NCBI RefSeq assembly: GCF_003171515.1
Contig: NC_089398.1
Span: 186,001-250,000 of the forward strand
Direction of reading: 5' to 3'
DNA from: Pyrenophora tritici-repentis
Taxonomy: Eukaryota; Ascomycota; Dothideomycetes; Pleosporales; Pleosporaceae
Length of the DNA stretch: 64,000 nucleotides
The position numbers and the translations under genes were made by a program. This document shows positions 9,978-18,992 of this stretch, in pieces. Numbering within the stretch: position 1 is the first letter of the stretch; each line of letters starts with the position of its first letter. A model generated the notes under the pieces. It did no database searches and was not told the DNA's origin. It worked only from the letters and a program-made list of their open reading frames with translations.

Positions 9978-12900
9978 TTATACAGTGTCTGTCTGTTCGG
10001 TGGTTTGCCCAAGGTGCCATTTTCTCGTGCCAATCCTAGTACTTGCAATAAAGGCTAGAGTAGCTTTGATGCCTGTCTTTGTTTGGAGGAGGAGTGGGAG
10101 GGTGATGGGTCTGTGTGGTATTGCTTCTTTGAGTGTATTTCGATGTGTTTTGTACTGTTTGCAATCTAGAAGTAGATGCTGTGGTGTTTGTGGTTTGTAG
10201 CATATACATAGATTGCAGTCTCTCTTGTTGAATCTCTTAAGGTAGGAGTTGAAGTATCCATGTCCTAGCTTGAGTGAGTAGAACGCGCTCGAGATTTCTC
10301 TTGGTGTTCCCTTCGGGACTTTGATTGTTGTATGTGTGTTGAGCTTGAAGATCCTTGAGTAGGAGCTTCTGTTTTTGGTGGGCCTGTCGGTATACCTCTT
10401 GTACTCCATCAGTTGTTCTGTTTTTTGTATTTTGTTGATTTCTGTGCCTAAGTAGGCTAGGCTCGCTGTGGTCGATGTTGTTGGTCTCTCTTTAGCTGCT
10501 TCCTTTGCTAGCGTGTCGGCTTTTTCGTTGCCCTTGACGTCGTTATGTCCTGGGGCCCACTGCAGGTGGATCGATGCTTTCTTTGTCGTTATTCTCTTTG
10601 CAGCTCTGATGCATCTTAGTAGCCACTGTTGTCCCGGGTTGTCCGATAGGTTGTTAAGCCTATGGATTGCTGCTTGGTTGTCTGCGTATACGTAGATCTC
10701 TTGGCCTTCTTGTGCCACTGTAGCCGCGTGTTCAAATGCCTGTGCTATCCCCTCTAGTTCACCGTTGTAGACTAGTTGGGAGCATCCAATGTTTGTCTTT
10801 TGAGAAAAGGTTTCTTCGTGGGTGGAGCTGTACGCTACTACACCTACGCCGATCCCTATTCCCTTGTCGTGTTGTGAGGCATCTGAGTAGATTGCGGTGA
10901 AGTTATCTCCGCTCCTTGATAGGATATAATCCGTGTGTGCAATTGCCTCTTCCTCTTTGCTCTTTTTTGATACAGTAACCTTGTAGTTAAGACTTTCCCA
11001 TGGTCTGAACCTATATGGGATTATCTTTTCTACGCTATTGTTGTCTCTCTCTGGGATTGACTTAACAATAGTGTATAGTTGTCTATGCTGGTTTGGCTTT
11101 TTGTAGCTAGCTTTGTCTGTATTTGTGATCCTTGTAATTGCTTTCTGGATTGGGTGGTTGCTGGATAGCTGGTGTGCTCTAGACGCATACTTTCGGTTGT
11201 TGGTGTTGAGTCTAATTGCAGGTGACGTAAGTCCGGATTCAATGCTTGTTGGTAGGGATGGTGACGTTCTAAACACTCCAATTATCTTTCTACACGCCAG
11301 GTTGTGCAGTGATTGTAGGAGGCTAGTGGCGTAGCTTTGGTTCTTCCAGTATATTTGTGATCCGTAGTCTGCAACGCTTGTGACGCATGCTAGGTATAGT
11401 TGTCGTACTGCTTTTGGGGAGAGTCCTCTTTCGATGTTGGCTAGTCTCCCTAGTCTATAGAATGCTTTCCTTGCTTGGCTTACGCGTGTAGCAATATGTT
11501 CCTTGAAGGACAGTCTATTGTCTATGTGGATACCTAGCCATTTGATTGTGTCTTTCGGTTCTACAATGGTGTTGTCTGGAAGCTGTAGGCTTCTCTCTTT
11601 TCTCTCTTTCTTGGCGGTAAAGTGGATGAGCTCTGTCTTAGCTATATCGAACATAATCGCTAAGTTTTTCCCTCGGTGAGATAGTAGGCGGACTTGCTGT
11701 TCTAGTATTTTGACATTTTTCTTTAGCGATGTTGAGGATGTCGATAGAGATAGGTCGTCAATATAGGATAGGTTGAAGCTTTGTAGTCCTGGGAAGAGGT
11801 CTCTGGTGTAGATAAGAAAGAAGATTGGAGACACTGGGCTGCCTTGAGGTATCCCAGCTATTATCTCGGAGAATTCTTGTGTCTTATTGTCGAAGGAGAG
11901 TCTTAGCGATCTGTTTGAGAAGAAGGATTTTGTCCAAGCGATAAGACTAATTGGAAGGCCTAGCTTCTTAAGCGTTCGCAGGAATTGATTGTGTGAGACG
12001 TGGTCAAATGCTCCCTTTACGTCTAGGAAGATAGTTGATGTTATTTGGCCTTTCTGTTTCTGGTGCTGAATTTGGTCGATGAGTAGCATAGCTGCATCTA
12101 TTGCAGATTTCTTGAGTCTACCCCCAATTTGGGTTGGGTGTAGTAGCTCTGTGATTTCTGCTAGATTGCTCAGCCTACTTGCGGTGATCCTCTCGTTAAT
12201 CTTTCCTAAACAGCTTAATAGAGTGATAACTCTGTAGGCTTTTGGGATTGAATAGTCTGGTTTTGATGCCTTTTTAAGAACAGCTCCTGTAGCTTGTTTC
12301 CAGCATTTTGGGTGGTATCCATAGTTGAATAGGAGTGAGAAAGCTCTAAACATTGTTTGCGGTTGAGCTTTGTACGCGGCTGTGATTATGTCTTGTGTTA
12401 TTGCATCTGGTCCTGGGGTGCTACTTTTGACTTGACTTGAGCATGCTCGTTCTAGTTCAGTCGTGGATAGTGCTGGCCAATCCCATCTCTTTTCCTGGTA
12501 GTTGGTGAATGTGGGCGCTTCGGTTATGGGCGGTGGTGGGAATAGCGTGTTGCGGAACGCTTGGCATTTCTTGTCGAATGATGTTTCTCCTTGTATAGGT
12601 GGAATTCTTTCGACTTTGTTATCCTTTGTATATGCCATGGCTTTGTAGATTGACTGCGGGTCTTCCTTCTCTAGGAATTCATTCCAGTGTTTCCTTTTAG
12701 CGTCTTTGATTGCCTTGTTGTAGGTGTTTCGTGCACGTAGGAAGTCTCTTTTCTCTAGGTAGGCGTCGTGTATCGCAGTAGTTTCGAGCTTTTCTTTAAA
12801 AATCCTTCTATAGTGGGAAGTGTCTTGTCGTAGCTTTGTCAGCTCTTTGTTCCACCAAGCTTTTGGTTTTGGACCAAGTCTAGTGATAGGGATAGCTTTG

Positions 12901-13844
12901 TTTGCTGCAGTTTGGATTGCTTGAGTTATTGCTTTACCAATCTCTTCTAGCTGTTGCTCTAGCTCTGTATTGTTGCCGAGGAGGAGGTCCATTAAGTCTG
13001 CCTTTCTTGGATCACTGATCTGGTCCATATCTTGCAAGGTTTGACTGTTTTGGATTGCCGTTTCTAGTTCTTTGTTGAAGGTGTCCCAGTTAGCCTTTGC
13101 AGTATTAAATCTGGGTTGGTTTGTCGGGTTTTCTACAAGGTCTGCGTTTGTTTGGATGGAGAATAGGAGGCCGTAGTGATCTGATCCAGTTTCAGGTATA
13201 GTCTGCCAGTCCGTAGCTTTGCTAGCCAAGTCTGGAGTGACAAGTGAGAGGTCTAGGACTGTTTCTCTAGATAGGTGTGGTCTGAAGAATGTGCCTACTC
13301 CTGGTGTGTTTAGGAGCTCTAGATCTTGTTCTTCAATCCAGTCAATAAATGGCTGTGCTCCTTGGCTCGTCGTTGGGCATAGCGGGTCCCACAATGGATG
13401 GTGCTCGTTGCTATCTAGTACTAAAATAGAACTTGGCGGAAGCTTAGTGTTAAGTATAGCTCTGGGCAGTGTTTTTTCCCCTTCGGCGTTTGTTTGGTTG
13501 TATACGTTAAATAGGTTAAATTGGAAATTAGAACCTTTTATTGTAATAGCCTTTGCGTCTGGGTCTATTTTGAAGTCGTTTTGGGTGAATGTCTCTGCTT
13601 CTAGTGTTCTAGATATATAAAATAGAACCCTAGGGCGGACGGGTAGGTTTGTTACTGGTAAGATCTGGATAAACGCAGTGTGATTTATGGATCTTGCTGT
13701 TGCGTAGTTGTCGTTGGTAGTTAGCCATGGCTCTTGAATTGCAATTATATCAGCTTTAAGTTCAACTGCAAGTTGCAGTGTAGACTCAGTCGCTGTAATG
13801 CTCTTGTTGAGATTGACTTGGAGGATCCTAATGTTGTTCAACAT
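9978..13844 (-). CDS. LINE ORF2: endonuclease / reverse transcriptase / RNase H
   Basis: This 1288-aa frame encodes the LINE enzyme that nicks chromosomal DNA and copies its own RNA there. It has an N-terminal exonuclease-endonuclease-phosphatase domain (IQEPW, and SDHYGLL near residue 230). RT follows (FLDVKGAFDHVS, GIPQGSPVSP, catalytic YIDD). RNase H comes next with its acidic residues in SDASQ, GELEG, ADNQA and a GNEKAD segment. A C-terminal knuckle (CNLC ... HLLLDCKQY) closes it. The ATG at 13844 is chosen because it overlaps the ORF1 stop as TAATG, the termination-reinitiation arrangement known in several LINEs; an in-frame extension to 13892 also exists. No internal stops, so the enzyme could be functional. 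Confidence 0.92.
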   Translation of the reverse strand: MLNNIRILQVNLNKSITATESTLQLAVELKADIIAIQEPWLTTNDNYATARSINHTAFIQILPVTNLPVRPRVLFYISRTLEAETFTQNDFKIDPDAKAITIKGSNFQFNLFNVYNQTNAEGEKTLPRAILNTKLPPSSILVLDSNEHHPLWDPLCPTTSQGAQPFIDWIEEQDLELLNTPGVGTFFRPHLSRETVLDLSLVTPDLASKATDWQTIPETGSDHYGLLFSIQTNADLVENPTNQPRFNTAKANWDTFNKELETAIQNSQTLQDMDQISDPRKADLMDLLLGNNTELEQQLEEIGKAITQAIQTAANKAIPITRLGPKPKAWWNKELTKLRQDTSHYRRIFKEKLETTAIHDAYLEKRDFLRARNTYNKAIKDAKRKHWNEFLEKEDPQSIYKAMAYTKDNKVERIPPIQGETSFDKKCQAFRNTLFPPPPITEAPTFTNYQEKRWDWPALSTTELERACSSQVKSSTPGPDAITQDIITAAYKAQPQTMFRAFSLLFNYGYHPKCWKQATGAVLKKASKPDYSIPKAYRVITLLSCLGKINERITASRLSNLAEITELLHPTQIGGRLKKSAIDAAMLLIDQIQHQKQKGQITSTIFLDVKGAFDHVSHNQFLRTLKKLGLPISLIAWTKSFFSNRSLRLSFDNKTQEFSEIIAGIPQGSPVSPIFFLIYTRDLFPGLQSFNLSYIDDLSLSTSSTSLKKNVKILEQQVRLLSHRGKNLAIMFDIAKTELIHFTAKKERKERSLQLPDNTIVEPKDTIKWLGIHIDNRLSFKEHIATRVSQARKAFYRLGRLANIERGLSPKAVRQLYLACVTSVADYGSQIYWKNQSYATSLLQSLHNLACRKIIGVFRTSPSLPTSIESGLTSPAIRLNTNNRKYASRAHQLSSNHPIQKAITRITNTDKASYKKPNQHRQLYTIVKSIPERDNNSVEKIIPYRFRPWESLNYKVTVSKKSKEEEAIAHTDYILSRSGDNFTAIYSDASQHDKGIGIGVGVVAYSSTHEETFSQKTNIGCSQLVYNGELEGIAQAFEHAATVAQEGQEIYVYADNQAAIHRLNNLSDNPGQQWLLRCIRAAKRITTKKASIHLQWAPGHNDVKGNEKADTLAKEAAKERPTTSTTASLAYLGTEINKIQKTEQLMEYKRYTDRPTKNRSSYSRIFKLNTHTTIKVPKGTPREISSAFYSLKLGHGYFNSYLKRFNKRDCNLCICYKPQTPQHLLLDCKQYKTHRNTLKEAIPHRPITLPLLLQTKTGIKATLAFIASTRIGTRKWHLGQTTEQTDTV

Positions 13845-14451
13845 TAAAATCCTGCGGGGATGCTCTTTGTTACTGCTTGGTAGAGTTCGCACTCTTTGCT
13901 GTTTGCAAAGTGGGGCTCTTTGCAGTTACTACAGTGGGGGAGTGTATGGTTGCAGGGTTTTCCTTTTGTATTACACACTGAGCATTTGTGTGTTGTAGTT
14001 GCATGTTCTTCTCCGCACAAATTGCATGCTGGTTGGTTTCGGCATCTAGTGGCTGGGTGGCCAAATTGTTGGCAGTTTAGGCATTGGGTAGATGCTGCTA
14101 TAGGCTTAAACTTTTCGGTGAAGAGAGTTTGTCCAAGGATTGTAATTCTACCACCAAGTCTGGCTGCGTCTTCGGCTGTTTTGAATGCTATTACAATAGA
14201 GCTGTTCTTCTTGTTTTGCCATTCTCTTGATATCCAGTATGGGTTGCCAGTAATTTGTAGTCCGTTGTTGTATGCTGGGATTTCTGTGTGGAGTATCTCT
14301 AGTGTCTCTGCTCCCTCCCATTCTGTTGGCACATTATGTACTACTACTTTCGTCCATGATTCTAGTAGTTGTACATTCTTTAGCTCAAACTTTTGATGCC
14401 ATATATGCTTGTGTTGGACTAGGTATTCTCCTGAGTAGGTTGGAGTGGTTG
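13844..14451 (-). pseudogene. LINE ORF1 nucleic-acid-binding protein, 5'-truncated
   Basis: The frame is open from the copia junction at 14451 to the TAA at 13844-13846. It contains three cysteine-rich knuckles (CLNCQQFGHPATRC, CNLCGEEHATTTHKC and CNHTLPHCSNCKEPHF), typical of ORF1 RNA-binding proteins in Tad/jockey-type LINEs. The N-terminal part and start codon are missing because a copia LTR occupies the next base. ORF2 starts inside the stop codon (TAATG). A possible N-terminal piece of a related ORF1 is at 26703-26942. Confidence 0.88.
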
Positions 14452-14640
14452 TGTCAGATTTTTATGGATGGGATCAAGTGTGTATTCTCTGTGTCTGTCT
14501 ACGGCTCTGTCTGTGGGAGGTGGCCTCGCCTCGGGCTTGGCAGTGCTAAGTCCCGGCGCTAGCCCTGGTTTGGGGGTCTCATGTCCTTCCCCAACCACCA
14601 TCGGCTCGATCATGGAGCAAAACCTCGCCTCAATCTGACA
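14452..14640 (-). repeat. Copia-1 3' LTR
   Basis: 189 bp, TGTCAGATT ... AATCTGACA. It matches the LTR at 22806-22994 apart from about one base (gggatcaag versus gggatcagg). It interrupts LINE ORF1 on its left. Confidence 0.95.
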
Positions 14641-14706
14641 CACCCCCTCAGCTCGGCGCTCCTCGGCAGCCTGAGCTGGAGTGGTCTTTGCGACATTCAT
14701 ACCGGA

Positions 14707-17700
14707 CTATATAACAAGACTTTCCATCTTCTCTAGAATTTCCTCTGGATCTGCTTCCTCTACGTCTCGTTCCTTCACTTCAACCAGTCCGACCTGCGTC
14801 AAGAACTGGGGCCAGTTGTTGGCAGGCAGGGTCTTCGTGAAACCATCGGCGAGCATTTCGCCAGACGGTACATACACGACTCTGATAGACTTTCGCTTTG
14901 CCTCTTGCCTCAGCCAGTGATTGTGGATGTCCACGTGACGGAGTTTCGTCGTCAGCTGAGAGATCTCCTCGTTGATCAGCCGGATCGTCTGCGTATTATC
15001 GCACTGTATCGTAATTGTCTTCTCCGTCAACTCTACCCGAAGCTCCTCTAGCAGCATCCGCACAAACATGGACTCCTTAGCCACTTGCGATAGCGCGAGG
15101 AGTTCTGCTTCGGTCGTAGATGTCGTGATGGTATCTTGTTTGTTCGCCCTCCATGCGATCAGTCCTCCAAATAGCTTGATAACGTACCCTTGGGAGCTCT
15201 TGCGATCCGCGGTGTTGTCCGCAAAGGATGCATCGCTAGCTACTACCAATTGGTCGTCTCCTCCGAATGATAAGGATAGAAGCTTGGTTGACTCCAGGTA
15301 CAACAGCACTCGGTCAGCGGCTTCTTGATGTAGTGGACCAGGGTTTGTGAGGAACCGGGCGAGTCGTGATACTGGGAATGCGACATCGGGTCGGGTGTTG
15401 ACGGCGGCGAAGAGTAACGATCCAATCTTGCGTTGATACAAGTTAATCTCTCCAGGAGTCGCCAAACCCTCACGTGCAACTAGTTCGACTCTAGCCATTG
15501 GTGTGTTGTGTCGTTGGTCCTTGTTCGTTGCCAGCCGTGCAATCTTCTCAACATAAGCTTTCTGTGACAGCCAGATCTTTCGCTTCTCTCGGTCCCGTAT
15601 AACTTCTACTCCTAAAAACCACTGCAAATCCTTTCCTCCGGTCAGGTTGTATCGCTGTTTCAGTTCCTCTTCCACTTTCCGAGCTACTTCCGCGTGCCGT
15701 TTCGAAGAGGCAAGGATAATGTCATCAACATAAAAGAAGATGAACACTCCGTCTCGGATCATGCAGCAAGGTTCGTGGGGAACTGGCGAGAACCCGATTT
15801 CTAGAAGGAAGGCAGTGAAGTGTCTTTGCCAGAGCAATGGCGAGATCCGTAGGCCGTACAGCGCTTTGTTTAGTTGCAGTATTGTTCCCTGCTTCCTGTA
15901 TCCTGGGGGCATCCGCATGTACACTGTTCGATCAATATCTGCGTTGACGAAGGCGTTCGATACGTCGTATTGCTTCAGCTCTAGGTCAAACCGGGCCGCA
16001 ATCGACACTAGCATCCGAAACGATCTTCCGGCCAGTGTAGCAGCGTAGGTTTCTTGTGCGGTGACATTTCGTTGCTGGTCTCCACGCACTACCAATCGCG
16101 CCTTACACTTCTGGAATCGATGGTGCTTGTCAAATTTGTAGGTGTATACCCACATTGAGTCCAGTACCTGCTGGTCGGTCTTCCGAGCCGTCTTCGCCGG
16201 GACCTCTGACCAGGATCTGGTTTCCTTGTGGCTATGGAGATGTGTAATCTCAGCCTCTTTGAAAAAATAGAACAACTCGTGATCCTCTCGCAGGCCGTTC
16301 GCTTGGGGAGGCGGTGGCAGCTGGCTGCGATGAGGCTTCTTGCCGTTTCGCATCATACGCTCAAGCTTTGCCTTGTCCAGTCGCTCTCCTGCCAAGTTTT
16401 GAACGTTTCCTGCCTTGGTGCCTGCCATAAAGGCGGCTGCCCATGGCTCCTTCAACATCCTGTGTTCCGGATGGAGGATACCACTCGCGAGACCTTGTTT
16501 GCCGTAGCTAGTGTCAAGACCTTGTTTCCCGTAGGCAGTCTCTTCGGATTGTAGGCCGTAGCCTCCGGCATCGCATTGTTCGCGTGGAACGCCTGCGGAT
16601 AGACCATGTTCGCGCTGTGCGCCAGTCTGTACACCATGTTCGCCGTAGCTAGTGTCAAGACCTTGTTTCCCGTAGGCAGTCTCTTCGGATTGTAGGCCGT
16701 AGCCTCCGGCATCGCATTGTTCGCGTGGAACGCCTGCGGATAGACCATGTTCGCGCTGTGCGCCAGTCTGTACACCATGTTCGCCGTAGCTAGTGTCAAG
16801 ACCTTGTTTCCCGTAGGCAGTCTCTTCGGATTGTAGGCCGTAGCCTCCGGTATCATCGTCCCTGAAGGGGTGTTCCACATTAGTTAGCATTTGAGCAAGC
16901 AGTGCTGCCGGTGGGGGCGTATGTGGTGGCGTCGGATAAGGTACTACCTTCCTTCCCGCCTCATCATACTCGAGCCGCCCATTTTCCGGCGCTCTAGCAA
17001 TGGTCTCATCTTCGTAGAAAGTTCCAAGTTCTTCCCGTGTGGGATTTGGTCCAGGGGGCAGTTCAATAGTTCGAATCCATGCTGCTATCTCCTCTGTAGT
17101 GCTATGCATAAGATTGTCCATAACCTCTTTATGCTCTCCACTATATACGACTTCCTCGTCGAATACAACGTCGCGAGTGCTAATGACCTTGCCTATAGAT
17201 GGTACCCAAATTCGGAATATGTTCGTCGAACGGTAACCAACTAAGTACCCTATCCAGGCTTTCGGGTCAAATCTCTGTAGACGTCCTTTTCCTCGCTTCG
17301 TGTCATCCGTCATCGCAAATGCCTTACAGCCGTACGCTCGTAAATGCGACAGGTTGGGCTTGCGTGGTGATGTAACAACTCCATTCTGGAAAGCGATTGC
17401 CGTGAAGAACATCTCGTATGGAGATCTCCAGCGGTTCTGATATTTCGGCGTCCTGTTGTGTAGGTAGACGGCGGTCCGGGCGATTTCCGGCCATTGGTCC
17501 CACGGCAGATGTGCATCGAGTCGCATTGCTCGACCCTTTTCTTTTACCACACCCCCTGAGCGTTCGGCTCCTCCGTTTTGCGCTTGCGTATCGGGGGCGG
17601 AAGGCTCGAGTACTATACCTCTTGTTCTGCACCATCTGGCGACCTCTGGCTTCACGGAAAATATCTCGTTGTCCGTCTCAATAACCTTTACCGTTATACC

Positions 17701-18525
17701 AAATTGATTCATCATAAAGGTGACGAACATCTTAAGGCTTTTAAGGATGACTCTTGCCGTTCGGTTGTCACTAAGATAGAAATCCCATATGTATCCCGTA
17801 ACGCGGCAGTTAATAAGCATCTGACTCTTCTCCTTGGTCGTACTTTCTGCTTCGTAGTCGTGAAAGTCGATCGCAACTCGCTCTCCCGGACCTTCTAAAA
17901 TAGTCCGGGGCGTCCGTCGTATCATTCGCTTCGACTTTGATATCCCACAGGCATCGCATTTCACTGTGGGGACCCCGACGATCTTCACCCCCTCAGATTG
18001 GTTCACTAGGTGTTCTAGGGCGTCGGATCCAGGGTGGCCAAGTCTCTTGTGCCAGACTATAGCCTCAGCTCGTTTTCGTACGGCTGTCCTGCGCGTTGGC
18101 TGCTGCGTTGAAAACGCTGCTCGCGCCTCAGCGTCATTGAGTTCCAGTATCCATTGTCCGTACTTCTCGTGTAGTACTGCCAGTTCGCTATCGTCGGACC
18201 GTCGGAGGATTGTTGGGTCGGATTTGGTGTCCCACCAAAGACCTTGCCGGCGGAGTATCCGGAAGGAGACAAGACTGCAGTGTAGGTCAGGGCAGTAGGC
18301 GACGTTCTCGAGGTAGAGGAGACGGTGACCGTCTGCGCTATCTACTCTCAGAGTAACTGAACCGTATGCCTTAATCCACACCCTTGTATTGCCTGCCCAG
18401 AGGAAGTCTCCTGTCATAGGCGGTCGAATATTCGTGAATCGTCCGAGGTCGTTGCCGACGTGTATAGTGGTTCCGGAGTCCATTATGTAAGAGCGTTGAA
18501 GTGGGTACTTAGATTCCTTTGCCAT
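14707..18525 (-). CDS. Copia-1 pol polyprotein (protease-integrase-RT-RNase H)
   Basis: 1272 aa, no internal stop. Protease DSG is at residues 16-18. Integrase has zinc ligands H159/H164/C190/C193 and catalytic-type D220, D285 (ETDN) and E321 (NGGAE). Two and a half copies of a 47-residue Gly-rich repeat occupy about 560-675. RT has QYDV (D854) and YVDD (932-935). RNase H acidic residues lie in VASDAS (D1098), TTEAE and QCDN (D1176), followed by HVDIHNHWLRQE. The ATG at 18525 is the first Met after an in-frame TGA ending gag (18580-18582), so pol is probably made by readthrough. This looks enzymatically complete, but Gag from this copy is broken. Confidence 0.95.
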   Translation of the reverse strand: MAKESKYPLQRSYIMDSGTTIHVGNDLGRFTNIRPPMTGDFLWAGNTRVWIKAYGSVTLRVDSADGHRLLYLENVAYCPDLHCSLVSFRILRRQGLWWDTKSDPTILRRSDDSELAVLHEKYGQWILELNDAEARAAFSTQQPTRRTAVRKRAEAIVWHKRLGHPGSDALEHLVNQSEGVKIVGVPTVKCDACGISKSKRMIRRTPRTILEGPGERVAIDFHDYEAESTTKEKSQMLINCRVTGYIWDFYLSDNRTARVILKSLKMFVTFMMNQFGITVKVIETDNEIFSVKPEVARWCRTRGIVLEPSAPDTQAQNGGAERSGGVVKEKGRAMRLDAHLPWDQWPEIARTAVYLHNRTPKYQNRWRSPYEMFFTAIAFQNGVVTSPRKPNLSHLRAYGCKAFAMTDDTKRGKGRLQRFDPKAWIGYLVGYRSTNIFRIWVPSIGKVISTRDVVFDEEVVYSGEHKEVMDNLMHSTTEEIAAWIRTIELPPGPNPTREELGTFYEDETIARAPENGRLEYDEAGRKVVPYPTPPHTPPPAALLAQMLTNVEHPFRDDDTGGYGLQSEETAYGKQGLDTSYGEHGVQTGAQREHGLSAGVPREQCDAGGYGLQSEETAYGKQGLDTSYGEHGVQTGAQREHGLSAGVPREQCDAGGYGLQSEETAYGKQGLDTSYGKQGLASGILHPEHRMLKEPWAAAFMAGTKAGNVQNLAGERLDKAKLERMMRNGKKPHRSQLPPPPQANGLREDHELFYFFKEAEITHLHSHKETRSWSEVPAKTARKTDQQVLDSMWVYTYKFDKHHRFQKCKARLVVRGDQQRNVTAQETYAATLAGRSFRMLVSIAARFDLELKQYDVSNAFVNADIDRTVYMRMPPGYRKQGTILQLNKALYGLRISPLLWQRHFTAFLLEIGFSPVPHEPCCMIRDGVFIFFYVDDIILASSKRHAEVARKVEEELKQRYNLTGGKDLQWFLGVEVIRDREKRKIWLSQKAYVEKIARLATNKDQRHNTPMARVELVAREGLATPGEINLYQRKIGSLLFAAVNTRPDVAFPVSRLARFLTNPGPLHQEAADRVLLYLESTKLLSLSFGGDDQLVVASDASFADNTADRKSSQGYVIKLFGGLIAWRANKQDTITTSTTEAELLALSQVAKESMFVRMLLEELRVELTEKTITIQCDNTQTIRLINEEISQLTTKLRHVDIHNHWLRQEAKRKSIRVVYVPSGEMLADGFTKTLPANNWPQFLTQVGLVEVKERDVEEADPEEILEKMESLVI
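16496..16871 (-). repeat. In-frame 141-bp tandem repeat in Copia-1 pol (copy B)
   Basis: The repeat matches 1003-1378. It encodes units beginning GGYGLQSEETAYGKQ and is Gly/Glu/Gln-rich with no predicted fold. It lies in the linker between integrase and RT. Its other minus-strand frame also lacks stops because 141 is a multiple of three. Confidence 0.92.
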
Positions 18526-18992
18526 AAATGATGAGGCACAGATTATAAGGTTGATCTGGCCTATGTTCCGGCCTTCTGGTCACTCGACAGTATCCTCTAC
18601 CGGAGTGCTCTGTGACTTCTTAATCTGGGGTGTCCCTAATTTAGCTCTCTTGGCTCCCCTTATCTCTTGTTCGAGATCAGTGTCGCTATCAATTCGGTGC
18701 TGAGCCATCGTCTTCAGTGTTTCACGTGGCTTCCACCAAACAGGGGCGCAGTGATCGGAATGGTCTGGTCTGACTTGGTCTTGGTCTGGTCTAGACCGCC
18801 AAGACTTGGTCTGGTCTGGCGATTTTTTGAGACCGTGGTCGGACCGGTCCGGCTATAAATAGGTCCACGTGACTAGATCTTAGACTAATCTAGCCAGAAA
18901 ATTTAGCACAATATGAGTCATTAAGATCAAGGTAAGTCTTCTACTTACATAGAACAATCAAGTCCTTAACAACCTACTTATATACTATTGTT

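Larger units (their letters stand above)
9726..14451 (-). mobile_element. Tad-like LINE with intact ORF2; ORF1 cut by a copia LTR
   Basis: The order on the minus strand is partial ORF1 (zinc knuckles), ORF2 (endonuclease, RT, RNase H), 3' UTR and TAA tail (9726-9745). The tail abuts agcctggcactc (9714-9725), the same target string as the LINE derivative at 8781. The 5' end is lost where the copia LTR begins at 14452. No continuation of ORF1 is found beyond that copia at 22995. Confidence 0.92.
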
